From: an uncultured Lachnospiraceae bacterium
GTDB taxonomy: Bacteria > Bacillota > Clostridia > Lachnospirales > Lachnospiraceae
Direction of reading: 5' to 3'
NCBI GenBank assembly: GCA_934292725.1
Contig: CAKQXY010000003.1
Location: 74,227-138,226 of the forward strand
DNA: 64,000 nt
Positions 54,530 to 63,223 of the stretch are shown piece after piece. Position 1 is the first letter of the stretch. Each line of letters begins with the position of its first letter. The notes under the pieces are model-generated. The model ran no database searches. It saw only the letters and a list, made by a program, of their open reading frames with translations, and was not told where the DNA came from. The position numbers and the translations under genes were made by a program.

Positions 54530-54820
54530 TTAAAAATTTGAGGCACTATCCATACCTCCTTCAAAACCACCTTCTCGAGCTAATTGCATAATAATGTGAG
54601 CAACAGAATTTAGATATTCTTGGAAATATTTAATTTCTTTCTCAGAAAATCCATCAATATTTTCCCATCTGTAATCAGGTAACCAACAAGATGCTGAGTG
54701 AAACCCTTCATAAACAGGTTTTTCAATGCGAACTTCGACCTGTTCACGACCGTTTTTTTCTATTACCTCTGAATGTACAATTTCTGTATTATCATTTAAT
54801 GTCATAAACGGATAAAACAT
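54530..54820 (-). CDS. Small acidic protein between cas2 and the CRISPR leader, unknown function
   Basis: 96 residues, not recognised. GGAG seven bases before the ATG at 54820 supports the start. Sequence opens MFYPFMTLNDNTEIVHSE, has WLPDYRWENIDGFSEKEIK in the middle and a helical tail (YLNSVAHIIMQLAREGGFEGG). No signal peptide, Cys cluster or DNA-binding motif. Same strand as cas2, 90 bp behind it, with a degenerate repeat in the gap. It may be a cargo, a toxin-antitoxin type protein or an accessory CRISPR protein; I cannot tell. Confidence 0.75.
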   Translation of the reverse strand: MFYPFMTLNDNTEIVHSEVIEKNGREQVEVRIEKPVYEGFHSASCWLPDYRWENIDGFSEKEIKYFQEYLNSVAHIIMQLAREGGFEGGMDSASNF

Positions 54821-54836
54821 AAAAACACTCCTTCCT

Positions 54837-54904
54837 ATTTCAATCCTCTTAGTAGTTTACAAAATGTTACATGTTCTATATCACAACCTCACAAAGAGAC
54901 CAAC
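54837..54904 (-). repeat. Degenerate CRISPR repeat between cas2 and the small gene
   Basis: 54874-54904 matches the ACAAGG-type array repeat at 22 of 31 positions. On the minus strand the arms are GGTCTC and GAGGTT, which still pair at all six positions if G-U pairs are allowed. A second fragment, GGATTGAAAT on the minus strand (54846-54837), equals the 3' end of the common type I-C repeat. Confidence 0.6.
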
Positions 54905-54910
54905 TTTGCA

Positions 54911-55201
54911 CTAAAATATAAGCGTATCTGTAACATCAAATCCTGGCCTTGCCCCGATGTGTTCTACCTTATTTTTATACTTTTCTCCCAGATAATAGAA
55001 TCTTAAACTATCCACTTCCTTATCTATGAGATTTTCTAAAATAGCTTTTACCTGTCGACACTTTGTTGCATCCATTTGGCACTCAAATACTGAATTTTGA
55101 ACTCGTTGGCCATAGTTAACACACTCTTTCGCAACTTTTCGTAAACGTTTTCTTCCTGCTTCTGTTTGTGTATTTACATCATACGTAATTAGCACTAACA
55201 T
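54911..55201 (-). CDS. cas2: CRISPR-associated endonuclease Cas2
   Basis: 96 residues from the ATG at 55201; a GTG at 55213 is also possible but AGGTGG lies at good spacing from the ATG. Begins MLVLITYDVNT with the conserved Asp8, followed by RLRKVAKECVNYGQRVQNSVFEC, characteristic of Cas2. It forms the adaptation complex with Cas1. Starts 12 bp after cas1 stops. Confidence 0.95.
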   Translation of the reverse strand: MLVLITYDVNTQTEAGRKRLRKVAKECVNYGQRVQNSVFECQMDATKCRQVKAILENLIDKEVDSLRFYYLGEKYKNKVEHIGARPGFDVTDTLIF

Positions 55202-55213
55202 TTCACTTTCCAC

Positions 55214-56245
55214 CTACTTCCAGAAAAACGGCGGATACTCATCTAAATCTCCTCTTAAATATCTCGCCAACAACATGCTCTGTACATAAGGAGCCATTCC
55301 CCATTCAATCTTTTCATTCAAGAATGGATGCTTAATACTTTCTTGTTTTTTTGATTGCCAAGCTGATAAAAACGCTTTTCTTCCTTCATCTGTCATGATA
55401 ACAGCTTCATTTTCTTTTTTTATGAAATATTTTTCTTTCATAACCTTTTTGTTGATTAAAGTTAAAACAAAGCGATCTACCATGACACTTCGGAACTCTT
55501 CCATCAGATCTAATGCCAATGACATGCGTCCAGGTCTATCAGTATGGAAAAATCCTACATATGGATCTAATCCTACTGTTTCTAATGCCGAACCACACAT
55601 TCCTGCTAATAAAGAATATCCAAAAGACAGCATAGCATTCACATTATCCAAAGGTGGTCTCTTATTTCTTCCATGAAAATAAAAATCTTCCTTCTGCTGC
55701 AAAATCAGATCATCAAATACAGAAAAATATACCGAAGCTGCCTCTCCTTCTAGCCCCAATAATTCATCTGCATTTTCACAGACTTTTATTTTCCCGATAC
55801 TCTGATCTAGAAAAAGCGATTTTTTCTTTATTGTTTCAACATCTAAGCGCATAGAATAATCCCTGATTGCTCTCTCAAGAATCCATCTTGAATTATATAC
55901 TTTTCCAAGAATAAAATTTCTCGCTATTCGTATGCTTTCTTCTTGATTATCACTAATTCTATACTGTTGCTTTCTTAACGTTACATTTCCTTTTACTTCA
56001 CCTGTAACTCGAGCCAGAAATCTTCCATTTCCAGACATAAAAGATAAATCTATATTTCTCTGAGCGCAGACTCCCATAAGTGCCGGACTTGCTCCTGTAT
56101 ATCCAAATGTAACAATCGCCTGTAAATTGTGCAATGGAACTCTTCCAATTTCCTTCTGATCTTCCAGTACAACAATATTTTCGCCTTCCAGAGACAAATA
56201 TTTATTTCCTGATGTTACATACAATGTATTTAAAAGTCTTTTCAT
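55214..56245 (-). CDS. cas1: CRISPR-associated endonuclease Cas1 (type I-C)
   Basis: 343 residues. Metal-binding residues Glu166 (LLGLEGEAAS), His234 (FFHTDRPGR) and Asp246 (SLALDLMEEFR). It integrates new spacers with Cas2. Start overlaps the cas4 stop (ATGA), indicating coupled translation. Confidence 0.97.
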   Translation of the reverse strand: MKRLLNTLYVTSGNKYLSLEGENIVVLEDQKEIGRVPLHNLQAIVTFGYTGASPALMGVCAQRNIDLSFMSGNGRFLARVTGEVKGNVTLRKQQYRISDNQEESIRIARNFILGKVYNSRWILERAIRDYSMRLDVETIKKKSLFLDQSIGKIKVCENADELLGLEGEAASVYFSVFDDLILQQKEDFYFHGRNKRPPLDNVNAMLSFGYSLLAGMCGSALETVGLDPYVGFFHTDRPGRMSLALDLMEEFRSVMVDRFVLTLINKKVMKEKYFIKKENEAVIMTDEGRKAFLSAWQSKKQESIKHPFLNEKIEWGMAPYVQSMLLARYLRGDLDEYPPFFWK

Positions 56246-56907
56246 TCATTTTCCTCATTAGCAATAGTTCTATCAATATACCCGGAAACTGATTTTTTCT
56301 TGTTTAAAACAGGAATACAAATGTCTTTCAAGGAACAAGCATTACACTTCGTACTTGTTTTTACCTTTGGTGTATAACGCTGTTCGTAATATTTATGCAT
56401 TTCTGCAAATATCCTGTGAACTTTTTCTCTCACTTCATCTGTAAAGACTATTTTAGTACGATGTTTCGTTTCCCCATAAAAAATATAGCCATACTCTATT
56501 GTACAGCATAACATTTCTTCCAGACACATTGCTTGTGCCGCGACCTGAAGAATATCAGAATCGTCTGTTTTCGGTTTTCCTCTTTTATATTCTATTGGAA
56601 TTGCTTTATAAAGACCTTCTTTTCCAGCTAGATGAATTCCTTCTTTTACCTTCTGAAATTCTACTACATCGCATTCGCCGCTCACTCCCATTTCACGGGA
56701 GTGAATCGGCATTGCTCTCACAATCAAAGTGTCGCCTCTTTTTTCTTTGAGACTCGGGTCATGTGCATTTTCATGAAGAATTTTTCCTTCTACGGTTCTG
56801 ACATTTTCCTGCCACTGTAGTTCTATATAAGCCAGTGCCCACTGTCTCTTACAGAACTCAAAGTGCTGAATTCCGGATAACTGTAGAAAATCTTCCTCAT
56901 TATACAA
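56242..56907 (-). CDS. cas4: CRISPR-associated exonuclease Cas4
   Basis: About 221 residues if started at the TTG at 56907, which is preceded nine bases upstream by GGAGG; the ATG at 56937 has no ribosome site and would overlap cas7 by 38 bp. Opens YNEEDFLQLSGIQHFEFC, the usual I-C Cas4 start, with Cys19. The C-terminal cluster is CNACSLKDIC. Catalytic RecB-type motif GECDVVEF and YKRGKPK. It trims prespacers and checks the PAM. Overlaps cas7 by 8 bp. Confidence 0.93.
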   Translation of the reverse strand: MYNEEDFLQLSGIQHFEFCKRQWALAYIELQWQENVRTVEGKILHENAHDPSLKEKRGDTLIVRAMPIHSREMGVSGECDVVEFQKVKEGIHLAGKEGLYKAIPIEYKRGKPKTDDSDILQVAAQAMCLEEMLCCTIEYGYIFYGETKHRTKIVFTDEVREKVHRIFAEMHKYYEQRYTPKVKTSTKCNACSLKDICIPVLNKKKSVSGYIDRTIANEENE

Positions 56908-57757
56908 AATCAAATTCCTCCGGTTCTTTGCAGCCATCTACATGCCAAGTAATTTCATAATCCGTAAATTCCTTTGGACGATCTTTCTTTTGCTTAATAT
57001 TAAAGCCTCTCTGAATTTTTCCACTAGAAATAGCTGGTGTCTTTTCATCGTGCTGCCACCAATACATCTTGCAAACTTCCATGCTTCCTTCTGGTCTCGC
57101 TGAAGACGCATCATTCTCAAACAAAGTTTTTAATGCCTCCTTCAATGCCTCTGCATCTTCCTGACTAAACCCAGTTTTCTCTGCAAGCTGAACATTGACA
57201 CTTCCCATTATTTTATACACAGCAAAATCAACTCTATGCTTCATTCCCATTGTGTCAGATGCTTTGCTCTCTTTTCCCGATTCACTATTTACGCTCTTAG
57301 TAATCTGCATACTAATGATATCAATTGGTGAAAGGCTGATTGCCTGATGAATTGAAACCGGACCTCGCACACCGAAAGAAACTGGAACATTCTTGAACGC
57401 AAAGACCTGTCCAAACATTCTGACATCAAGCCATTCCTTGCATGCAATTGCTGCACATGCATCACGGTTCGCATTTTTCTTATTTTCCATCTGTGCTTTC
57501 AGTTCCTGACAGCCATCTGCACGGTCCTTCAGACTGGTATACGAATCAGTTGCACGATCATCTGACTGTACAAAAATTTTCTGTCCCAGATCCTGAAGAC
57601 GATTTCTGATTTTTCTTTTAATGCACACATCAGACATTTCTCCGTATCCATCCAGATTGATTCGCGGACGATTTCCATTCAGCGGATCTCCATTCACATT
57701 TGCACCATTGGCACTTACAAACAAGGTAAAATCAATTTTTCCCTTTAATTCGCTCAT
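56900..57757 (-). CDS. cas7: Cascade backbone protein Cas7 (Csd2)
   Basis: 285 residues. Opens GKIDFTLFVSANGANVNGDPLNGNRPR, the Csd2 signature. Bears the RRM-like fold and the KNVPVSFGVRGPVSIHQA segment. It coats the crRNA in the I-C complex. AGGAGG lies eight bases before the ATG. Confidence 0.97.
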   Translation of the reverse strand: MSELKGKIDFTLFVSANGANVNGDPLNGNRPRINLDGYGEMSDVCIKRKIRNRLQDLGQKIFVQSDDRATDSYTSLKDRADGCQELKAQMENKKNANRDACAAIACKEWLDVRMFGQVFAFKNVPVSFGVRGPVSIHQAISLSPIDIISMQITKSVNSESGKESKASDTMGMKHRVDFAVYKIMGSVNVQLAEKTGFSQEDAEALKEALKTLFENDASSARPEGSMEVCKMYWWQHDEKTPAISSGKIQRGFNIKQKKDRPKEFTDYEITWHVDGCKEPEEFDFV

Positions 57758-57760
57758 TGT

Positions 57761-59710
57761 TTATTCCTCCTCTTCACTTTCTTTCAAATTTTCTTCAGAG
57801 TTTTCTTTTTTCATTTCCTTCAGATCTTGCGACTGACTATGAAAGCCTAACAAATACAAACCATCCAATTTGCTATTATCCAGAAATGTTTCCACCTCAA
57901 ATAACTTGCAAATCTCATCCAGCAGATTTTCATAGAAACGTCTTTCTTTGATTCCCAACTTATTCATATACGGCTGAATATTTTCTTCAATTACCTTCCA
58001 TGTTTCAAATGGTCTCTGCGAAAAAGTGCTCATATACCTCTTGGCGTTTGTAACTCTTCCCTTATCACTCGCATCATATGTTCGGTATTCAATTCGATCT
58101 GCCACCGCTAACAAGCGACCATACAGATAATTTCTGTCTTTTTGTTCCTTGTCTAATGCCACGTTCCATTCCTCCTTATATTTTTCTTTTCTATTCTTTT
58201 TAACAAAAGAACAAGCCAACGTCAAAACTCTTTCCCAGTTTTTACGTTCCTTATAAGCCAACGGCGTAGAAGCCTTCTGCACGGCTCTATTCACATAGTC
58301 AACTGGTACTTTGCTTCCATTCCAGATACAGGGAATCAATCTCTTGGCAACTTCTGCATATAGCTTCTTTCCATTTGCATCTACAATGGTAAGACTTCCC
58401 TTACTTTCTATGCCAAAAAGAATATCCGCTACATCCCACACGCCAACCATTCCTGAAAACTGTATTCTTTTTCCATCTTTCCATTTTTCATGAATCCAAT
58501 TACAGCTTTCATGCCATTTTTTAATATTTTCCAAATAACGTGCTGAATCCAATGTTTTCTCTTCAATCATTGCTAATCTGCCAGGAGTCGCTGCGTCGAA
58601 TCCAAGCAAAAACATAGATGAAGTATTATCCACCTTTTTACCATATCCCCACAATGCTTTATAAAACTTTTCAGCAGTGATTGCATTCAAATCTGATATG
58701 GTCTCTTCTTCAGGTTCTTCCTCTGCCCACTCATCCTCTTCTTGCTCCTTCTCGTACTCTGACGCAATCGTATCGGTATCCACATTCCATTTTGGCATAC
58801 TCAACCGATTCGATTCCCAACTAACAATTGCTAGCGTATCAAAAAATGTACCTTGCTTGCGAATAATCCATTTTAATGCATTATGAAGTTTCTGAGAAGT
58901 CTCATTTCCTACTGCAAACGCTTCTTCTTTGGTAATAAAACGTCCTCGATAGGTGAAATTTTGACTATCATTTGCTGAAATCAGTTTTGCACCATCACCC
59001 TCATTACGAATTTTTTTTGAATGAAGATAAGTAATAGCCTCTATATTTCCTGTCAGATAACATAAATCCTTCTCTTTTTCTTGAGAACGAACGTATTCGA
59101 TATAACATTCCTGCAAGGTTCTGTCTTTCCAGCATTCATCCGGTCTTTGTTCAAAAATATCCGCATCCGCTGAACGTACAATAAAACGTACAAATGCTTT
59201 CGGCTGTGCAATTCCCTGAATACTTTCTGTGTCGTCAATCTGATTTTGCTCATTCAACTTTATAACTGCTTTGTCTACCAAATCATGAATTAAGGTATTT
59301 CTTTTCAAGTATAAATAGATTGCCCGAACTTTCTCATGACAGTAATCGGATTCGACCCACTTTTTAAGCTGAGAAATATATAACTTATTGCAGACTCCAT
59401 CATCCTTATAATATTTCACATAATCTCCTGCAAGATACCGCAGATTATCACATAAAGGATGTGGTTCCTTGCCAGCAGTACGACTTCCTGATTTTTCCGT
59501 TACTGGTATAATTGTCAACTTACGACTAGGGTCTACTGATTCTGCATTCAAAAAATTCCCATCTTGATCAACGGTTACTGTTATCTGTGCAGTTACAGTT
59601 GTATGAAACGGTGGTAAAAGTACATATGGGATTCCATTTCGTTCCTCAATAACGCCTATTTGATCTTCATTCTTCTCATATAGATCAATCAGTTCATTTA
59701 CCCAACTCAC
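57761..59710 (-). CDS. cas8c: Cascade large subunit Cas8c (Csd1)
   Basis: 649 residues. GTG start at 59710, overlapping the cas5 stop and preceded by AGGAGG, spacing seven. Csd1 features include RFIVRSADADIFEQRP and SYFSTTRPFET-like MSTFSQRPFETW. An acidic stretch (EYEKEQEEDEWAEEEPEEE) lies about residues 305-325. It recognises the PAM; in I-C the same gene also gives a small-subunit product by internal initiation in some species, not testable here. Confidence 0.96.
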   Translation of the reverse strand: MSWVNELIDLYEKNEDQIGVIEERNGIPYVLLPPFHTTVTAQITVTVDQDGNFLNAESVDPSRKLTIIPVTEKSGSRTAGKEPHPLCDNLRYLAGDYVKYYKDDGVCNKLYISQLKKWVESDYCHEKVRAIYLYLKRNTLIHDLVDKAVIKLNEQNQIDDTESIQGIAQPKAFVRFIVRSADADIFEQRPDECWKDRTLQECYIEYVRSQEKEKDLCYLTGNIEAITYLHSKKIRNEGDGAKLISANDSQNFTYRGRFITKEEAFAVGNETSQKLHNALKWIIRKQGTFFDTLAIVSWESNRLSMPKWNVDTDTIASEYEKEQEEDEWAEEEPEEETISDLNAITAEKFYKALWGYGKKVDNTSSMFLLGFDAATPGRLAMIEEKTLDSARYLENIKKWHESCNWIHEKWKDGKRIQFSGMVGVWDVADILFGIESKGSLTIVDANGKKLYAEVAKRLIPCIWNGSKVPVDYVNRAVQKASTPLAYKERKNWERVLTLACSFVKKNRKEKYKEEWNVALDKEQKDRNYLYGRLLAVADRIEYRTYDASDKGRVTNAKRYMSTFSQRPFETWKVIEENIQPYMNKLGIKERRFYENLLDEICKLFEVETFLDNSKLDGLYLLGFHSQSQDLKEMKKENSEENLKESEEEE

Positions 59711-60444
59711 TCGCTCACCTCCTCACTAGTAAATTCATTTAATCCCGTAAAATTTCCTTTTCCAAAGACTTTACGTTCCATCTCTCGAATCTGCCTTTTT
59801 TGTGTACACTTTTCTGGTCTGATAAATTCTATAATTCCTCCTTTCTTCATAACTGGCTTCCAAAAACGTACTGTCATTTTTCCCTTATCTTCTTCCAAAA
59901 TAGCATCTTCGGGATACGTGATTCCGTGGTACATAAAACCATAGTCCACTTCCCCAGTCATGGTGTCATAATAGCTTTCTCCTTCTCCAAATACACAAGG
60001 TTCTTCAAAAGCCTGACATTCTCTTGTTCCCAAAAATATGTCTCTGCGTCCACCCCGATTTACCATTCTCCGCGCAATATTATGATGCTTATTCTCATTG
60101 CGATCCTCTTCCAGCTCTGGATGATTATAATTTATCTCAAAGTGGGCGCGCACCTGATACCGTACATCTTTTAAATAAGTATAATATGCGAGTTCATTTC
60201 CTCCATTATATGCAATCGGACGAATTCCCTTGGTTTCTGTCTGGATGGGATTCATTACTCTTACCGCATCGATAATCCACATAATGGTTGGTTTCCAGTA
60301 AATGCTTTCCACAATCCCTCTTAATGCTTCATATGTTGGGATATGATAACTTGTCTTTTCACCGCCAACTTTCATAACTGGATTAGAAAAAAGAGCATAT
60401 GGACCAGTTACTTCAAATTCGATTGTATTTCTGTATTTTTTCAA
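59707..60444 (-). CDS. cas5: CRISPR endoribonuclease Cas5 (Cas5c/d)
   Basis: 245 residues with a TTG start at 60444, preceded by AAGGAGG at spacing eight; no nearby in-frame ATG fits. Contains FEVTGPYALFSNPVMKVGGEK and AHFEINYNHPE (His), typical of Cas5d, with FLGTRECQAFEEP. In I-C it replaces Cas6 and cuts the repeat at the hairpin base, leaving an 11-nt handle. Stop overlaps the cas8c start. Confidence 0.95.
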   Translation of the reverse strand: MKKYRNTIEFEVTGPYALFSNPVMKVGGEKTSYHIPTYEALRGIVESIYWKPTIMWIIDAVRVMNPIQTETKGIRPIAYNGGNELAYYTYLKDVRYQVRAHFEINYNHPELEEDRNENKHHNIARRMVNRGGRRDIFLGTRECQAFEEPCVFGEGESYYDTMTGEVDYGFMYHGITYPEDAILEEDKGKMTVRFWKPVMKKGGIIEFIRPEKCTQKRQIREMERKVFGKGNFTGLNEFTSEEVSE

Positions 60445-60459
60445 AATATCTCACCTCCT

Positions 60460-62910
60460 TTACATGCTAGAAAAACTCCAATTCGGTTCATTTACCACAC
60501 CTACCTTCCTATCATAATAACCATCAGATAATACCAATACTCCTTCGCTATTTTCATATATGGCATTTCCCAGCTTACCTTTTCTAGTTTCCGAAATACC
60601 AACTGTATATTTCTGTAATTTTCTCAATACTTTTTTCTTTTCTGTTTCTGTACTTGATTGCTCTAACGCTTCCAATAATTTACTTGTCTCAGACTCATAT
60701 GGAACCACAATACCTATTTTATAATTATTGGAAATCACTTCAAACTTTTCACCTGCCGTCTGAAATGCCTGTGGCAATTTTGTCTGTATTTTCTTGTTAT
60801 GCGCTCGGCAATACTGGTTTTGTCCTATTTGATTTTTGCTAAGCAACTCCACTAATGTCGTTGCCGCTCCACAAACCTCTACCGAGAATTTTGTTTCATT
60901 TGCTTTTAGTTGAGCGCGATAATTTAAGTAATAGACTTTTATCGCTTTCTCTGAATCCAAAGCATTATCAAATCTTGCTCGATCAAGTTCAAAATCATCC
61001 AGTACCTTTTGTAATGCAGCCTGTGCATTTTTAATTTCATCCAAATTGTTCAAATTTTCTGCTTTAGAGGACATTTGAACAATATATACTGCTCCCATCC
61101 TGCCCAATTCTTTGTGGCGATTGCATCTGCCTGCTGCCTGAATGATATTGTCAAGACCTGCCTTAGATCGAATCACACAGCCAAATGAGAAATTCACTCC
61201 AGCTTCTACTACTTGTGTACTGACACAGATAACCTTTTTCTTTTTATCCTTCAATGCTTGTTTTATATCCTTCAGCACATCCAGTTTATTTTGTGGGCAC
61301 ATATTATTGCTTAGATGATAGATCTCATATTCATCGGAACAGCTATCCTGCAACTTTTCAAATACCTCAACTGCACACGGTATTGTATTTACGATTACCA
61401 AGGTACTCTGATACTCTTCTGTCTTCTCAAGTGCAAAATCTTTTAAATCCTCCGTCTCCATTTCCCCTGGTTCCTTTGTTGCATCGATAATCTCAACGCG
61501 CTTAAAAGCTTCTGCATATCTTTCAGATTCTCCTGACATTTCTCGGCATTCACAAACATTATTCTCTTTCAATAGTGCCAATGTAGGTTGTGTTGCAGAA
61601 CATAATACCACTGTCGTGTTACAGAACTGTGAAAGGAAATTCACTGCTAAATTGAATAGCTCTGTACACTTTGTAGGAATTGCCTGAACTTCGTCAAATA
61701 TGATAATGCTATTACATAGACTATGCATTCTACGAATACAACTTTTTTGTCCAGAAAATAATGTATTCAAAATCTGTACAGCAGTTGTCACAACGATCGG
61801 TGAGTCCCAAGTTTCTGTAAGGCTGCGATATTTTTCCTCTTCATCATCTTCACATATTACATTGCAGTGATGTTCTAAAATAGCTGATGGCATACCTGTC
61901 GCTTTTCGAATTTCATCGGCGTTCTGCTCCAGAATCGAATTAAATGGCGCTATATAGAAAATTCGCTGCTTTTGCATCTTTTTCGCATGATATAACGCAA
62001 AACGCAAACTACTTAATGTTTTTCCCGCTCCGGTCGGAACCGTCAACCGATACAATTTCTGATCTGTTTCTGCCGCCTGTCTACAAGAATCGGATATCTC
62101 CTGTCGGAATGAATTCAACTGACTTCCATTATCTGAATTATTCTGAACTTCATCGTTTAAATACTGCTCAAAATTCTGTATACATTCTTCCCATATACTT
62201 TGAGTCTCCTCCTTTGATGTTCGTTCAGGTAATGGAACACCATCAAAAAAGCTCGCTGTATCTGTCCAGTCTCCATCAAAAATATGAGATAAAGAAACGC
62301 GCCAATGCATTCCCCTATAAAAGTCCCCGTTTCCGCAATTTTTTCCAGCCGAATTACAATTTTTAACAAATGTATTTATCCTATCAAAAATCATGCGATA
62401 TGACTGAGTCGCCAATTCACTACATTTCTCTAGCATCCCTCTGTCATAAATCTGAAAGAACTTATCTTTAATATAATCATATTCAATCTCTTTTTTCAAG
62501 CGACGTTCCTGTAAACTTTGACCGGTTTCCAAGTTAATACAATCATTCAATCCATGATGACAATAAACCAATGTACTGATATACTCAGCAACCGGCCAAG
62601 CCTTTATCAATTCTAATGCCAATCTTCCACCTGCTGTCGAATGGTCAAGCCCGTGCTTATGTACCTCATCTCCAAACTTTTTAATATTTTCTAAGTCCTC
62701 CTGATTTTCCATGCCAAGTTTTCCAACATCATGAAGCATTTCTCCCAATATTATAAGGTTTTCTAACACTGGGAGCTCACAAATATTTTTCGAAAAATGG
62801 ACTATATTTTCTACATGCTCTTTCATAGACTGACATCTTCCCGTTTTATAGTCTACGTGAGCTAATTGTCCATTTTCGTTAAACGAAGTACTTACTGCTT
62901 TATCCTCCAT
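60460..62910 (-). CDS. cas3: CRISPR nuclease-helicase Cas3
   Basis: 816 residues from the ATG at 62910, set by AGGAGG six bases before. HD nuclease domain with His60-Asp61 (EMLHDVGKLG) and DHSTAGG, then YCHHG. Helicase: Walker A PTGAGKT (292-298), DEVQ (406-409), SATQPTL, and QAAGRCNRH. It degrades target DNA after Cascade recruitment. First gene of the cas run; promoter at 62987-63015. Confidence 0.97.
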   Translation of the reverse strand: MEDKAVSTSFNENGQLAHVDYKTGRCQSMKEHVENIVHFSKNICELPVLENLIILGEMLHDVGKLGMENQEDLENIKKFGDEVHKHGLDHSTAGGRLALELIKAWPVAEYISTLVYCHHGLNDCINLETGQSLQERRLKKEIEYDYIKDKFFQIYDRGMLEKCSELATQSYRMIFDRINTFVKNCNSAGKNCGNGDFYRGMHWRVSLSHIFDGDWTDTASFFDGVPLPERTSKEETQSIWEECIQNFEQYLNDEVQNNSDNGSQLNSFRQEISDSCRQAAETDQKLYRLTVPTGAGKTLSSLRFALYHAKKMQKQRIFYIAPFNSILEQNADEIRKATGMPSAILEHHCNVICEDDEEEKYRSLTETWDSPIVVTTAVQILNTLFSGQKSCIRRMHSLCNSIIIFDEVQAIPTKCTELFNLAVNFLSQFCNTTVVLCSATQPTLALLKENNVCECREMSGESERYAEAFKRVEIIDATKEPGEMETEDLKDFALEKTEEYQSTLVIVNTIPCAVEVFEKLQDSCSDEYEIYHLSNNMCPQNKLDVLKDIKQALKDKKKKVICVSTQVVEAGVNFSFGCVIRSKAGLDNIIQAAGRCNRHKELGRMGAVYIVQMSSKAENLNNLDEIKNAQAALQKVLDDFELDRARFDNALDSEKAIKVYYLNYRAQLKANETKFSVEVCGAATTLVELLSKNQIGQNQYCRAHNKKIQTKLPQAFQTAGEKFEVISNNYKIGIVVPYESETSKLLEALEQSSTETEKKKVLRKLQKYTVGISETRKGKLGNAIYENSEGVLVLSDGYYDRKVGVVNEPNWSFSSM

Positions 62911-62986
62911 TTTCTCCCTCCTTATTTTTATTATCACTACAGTTACAATTCATACACTTTATACTTCGCTTTTTTACTCTATCTTT

Positions 62987-63015
62987 AATATAAAGCTATC
63001 TAACCTATTTGTCAA
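62987..63015 (-). promoter_or_regulatory. Promoter of the cas operon
   Basis: Minus-strand TTGACA (63015-63010), 17-bp spacer, TATATT (62992-62987), about 75 bp before cas3. Confidence 0.8.
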
Positions 63016-63036
63016 GCGTTTTGTTATTTTTTATTA

Positions 63037-63060
63037 TAACTTTATATATATATAAAGTTA
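63037..63060. promoter_or_regulatory. Perfect 24-bp palindrome upstream of the cas promoter
   Basis: TAACTTTATATA and its exact complement, centred 33 bp upstream of the -35. Could bind a dimeric regulator of cas expression, or be a cruciform. A/T-only core makes chance possible. Confidence 0.45.
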
Positions 63061-63084
63061 GCAATGTATATAAAATATTATAGC

Positions 63085-63221
63085 CAAACCCATCTGGGTT
63101 TGACTACAATACCACATTATAACTCTATAATTATATTTTTCAACTCACAGACTTTCATCTGACAAATAACCTTTTTATTTTAACTCACACGTATATACCT
63201 GCAAAAATACAGGTATATACG
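63085..63221 (-). ncRNA. Candidate CRISPR-derived RNA with two degenerate repeats upstream of cas3
   Basis: On the minus strand, in order: hairpin CGTATATACCTG/CAGGTATATACG (63221-63190, 12 bp) followed by TGTGAGTTAAAAT; then a short gap; hairpin CAGA/TCTG (63161-63148) followed by the handle TGAGTTGAAAA (63147-63137, 10 of 11 identical to the array handle); then 34 nt (63136-63103), then hairpin CAAACCCA/TGGGTTTG (63102-63085). Handle, 34-nt guide-sized stretch and 3' hairpin match the layout of a mature I-C crRNA. Transcription and function are unproven; relic repeats are the alternative. Confidence 0.45.
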
Positions 63222-63223
63222 GC

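Noticed and set aside
60460..62910. Absence of cas6 as a sign of a broken CRISPR locus
   Set aside because: Type I-C systems use Cas5 for crRNA processing, so no cas6 is expected.
62987..63036. Short match of the crRNA-like guide (ATATAA) to the cas promoter -10
   Set aside because: Six or seven A/T bases is not evidence and no I-C-like TTC PAM precedes it.
63085..63102. Hairpin CAAACCCA/TGGGTTTG as a plain terminator for the genes at 63224-64000
   Set aside because: No T run on either side; more interesting as the 3' hairpin of the crRNA-like element, though that is not proven.
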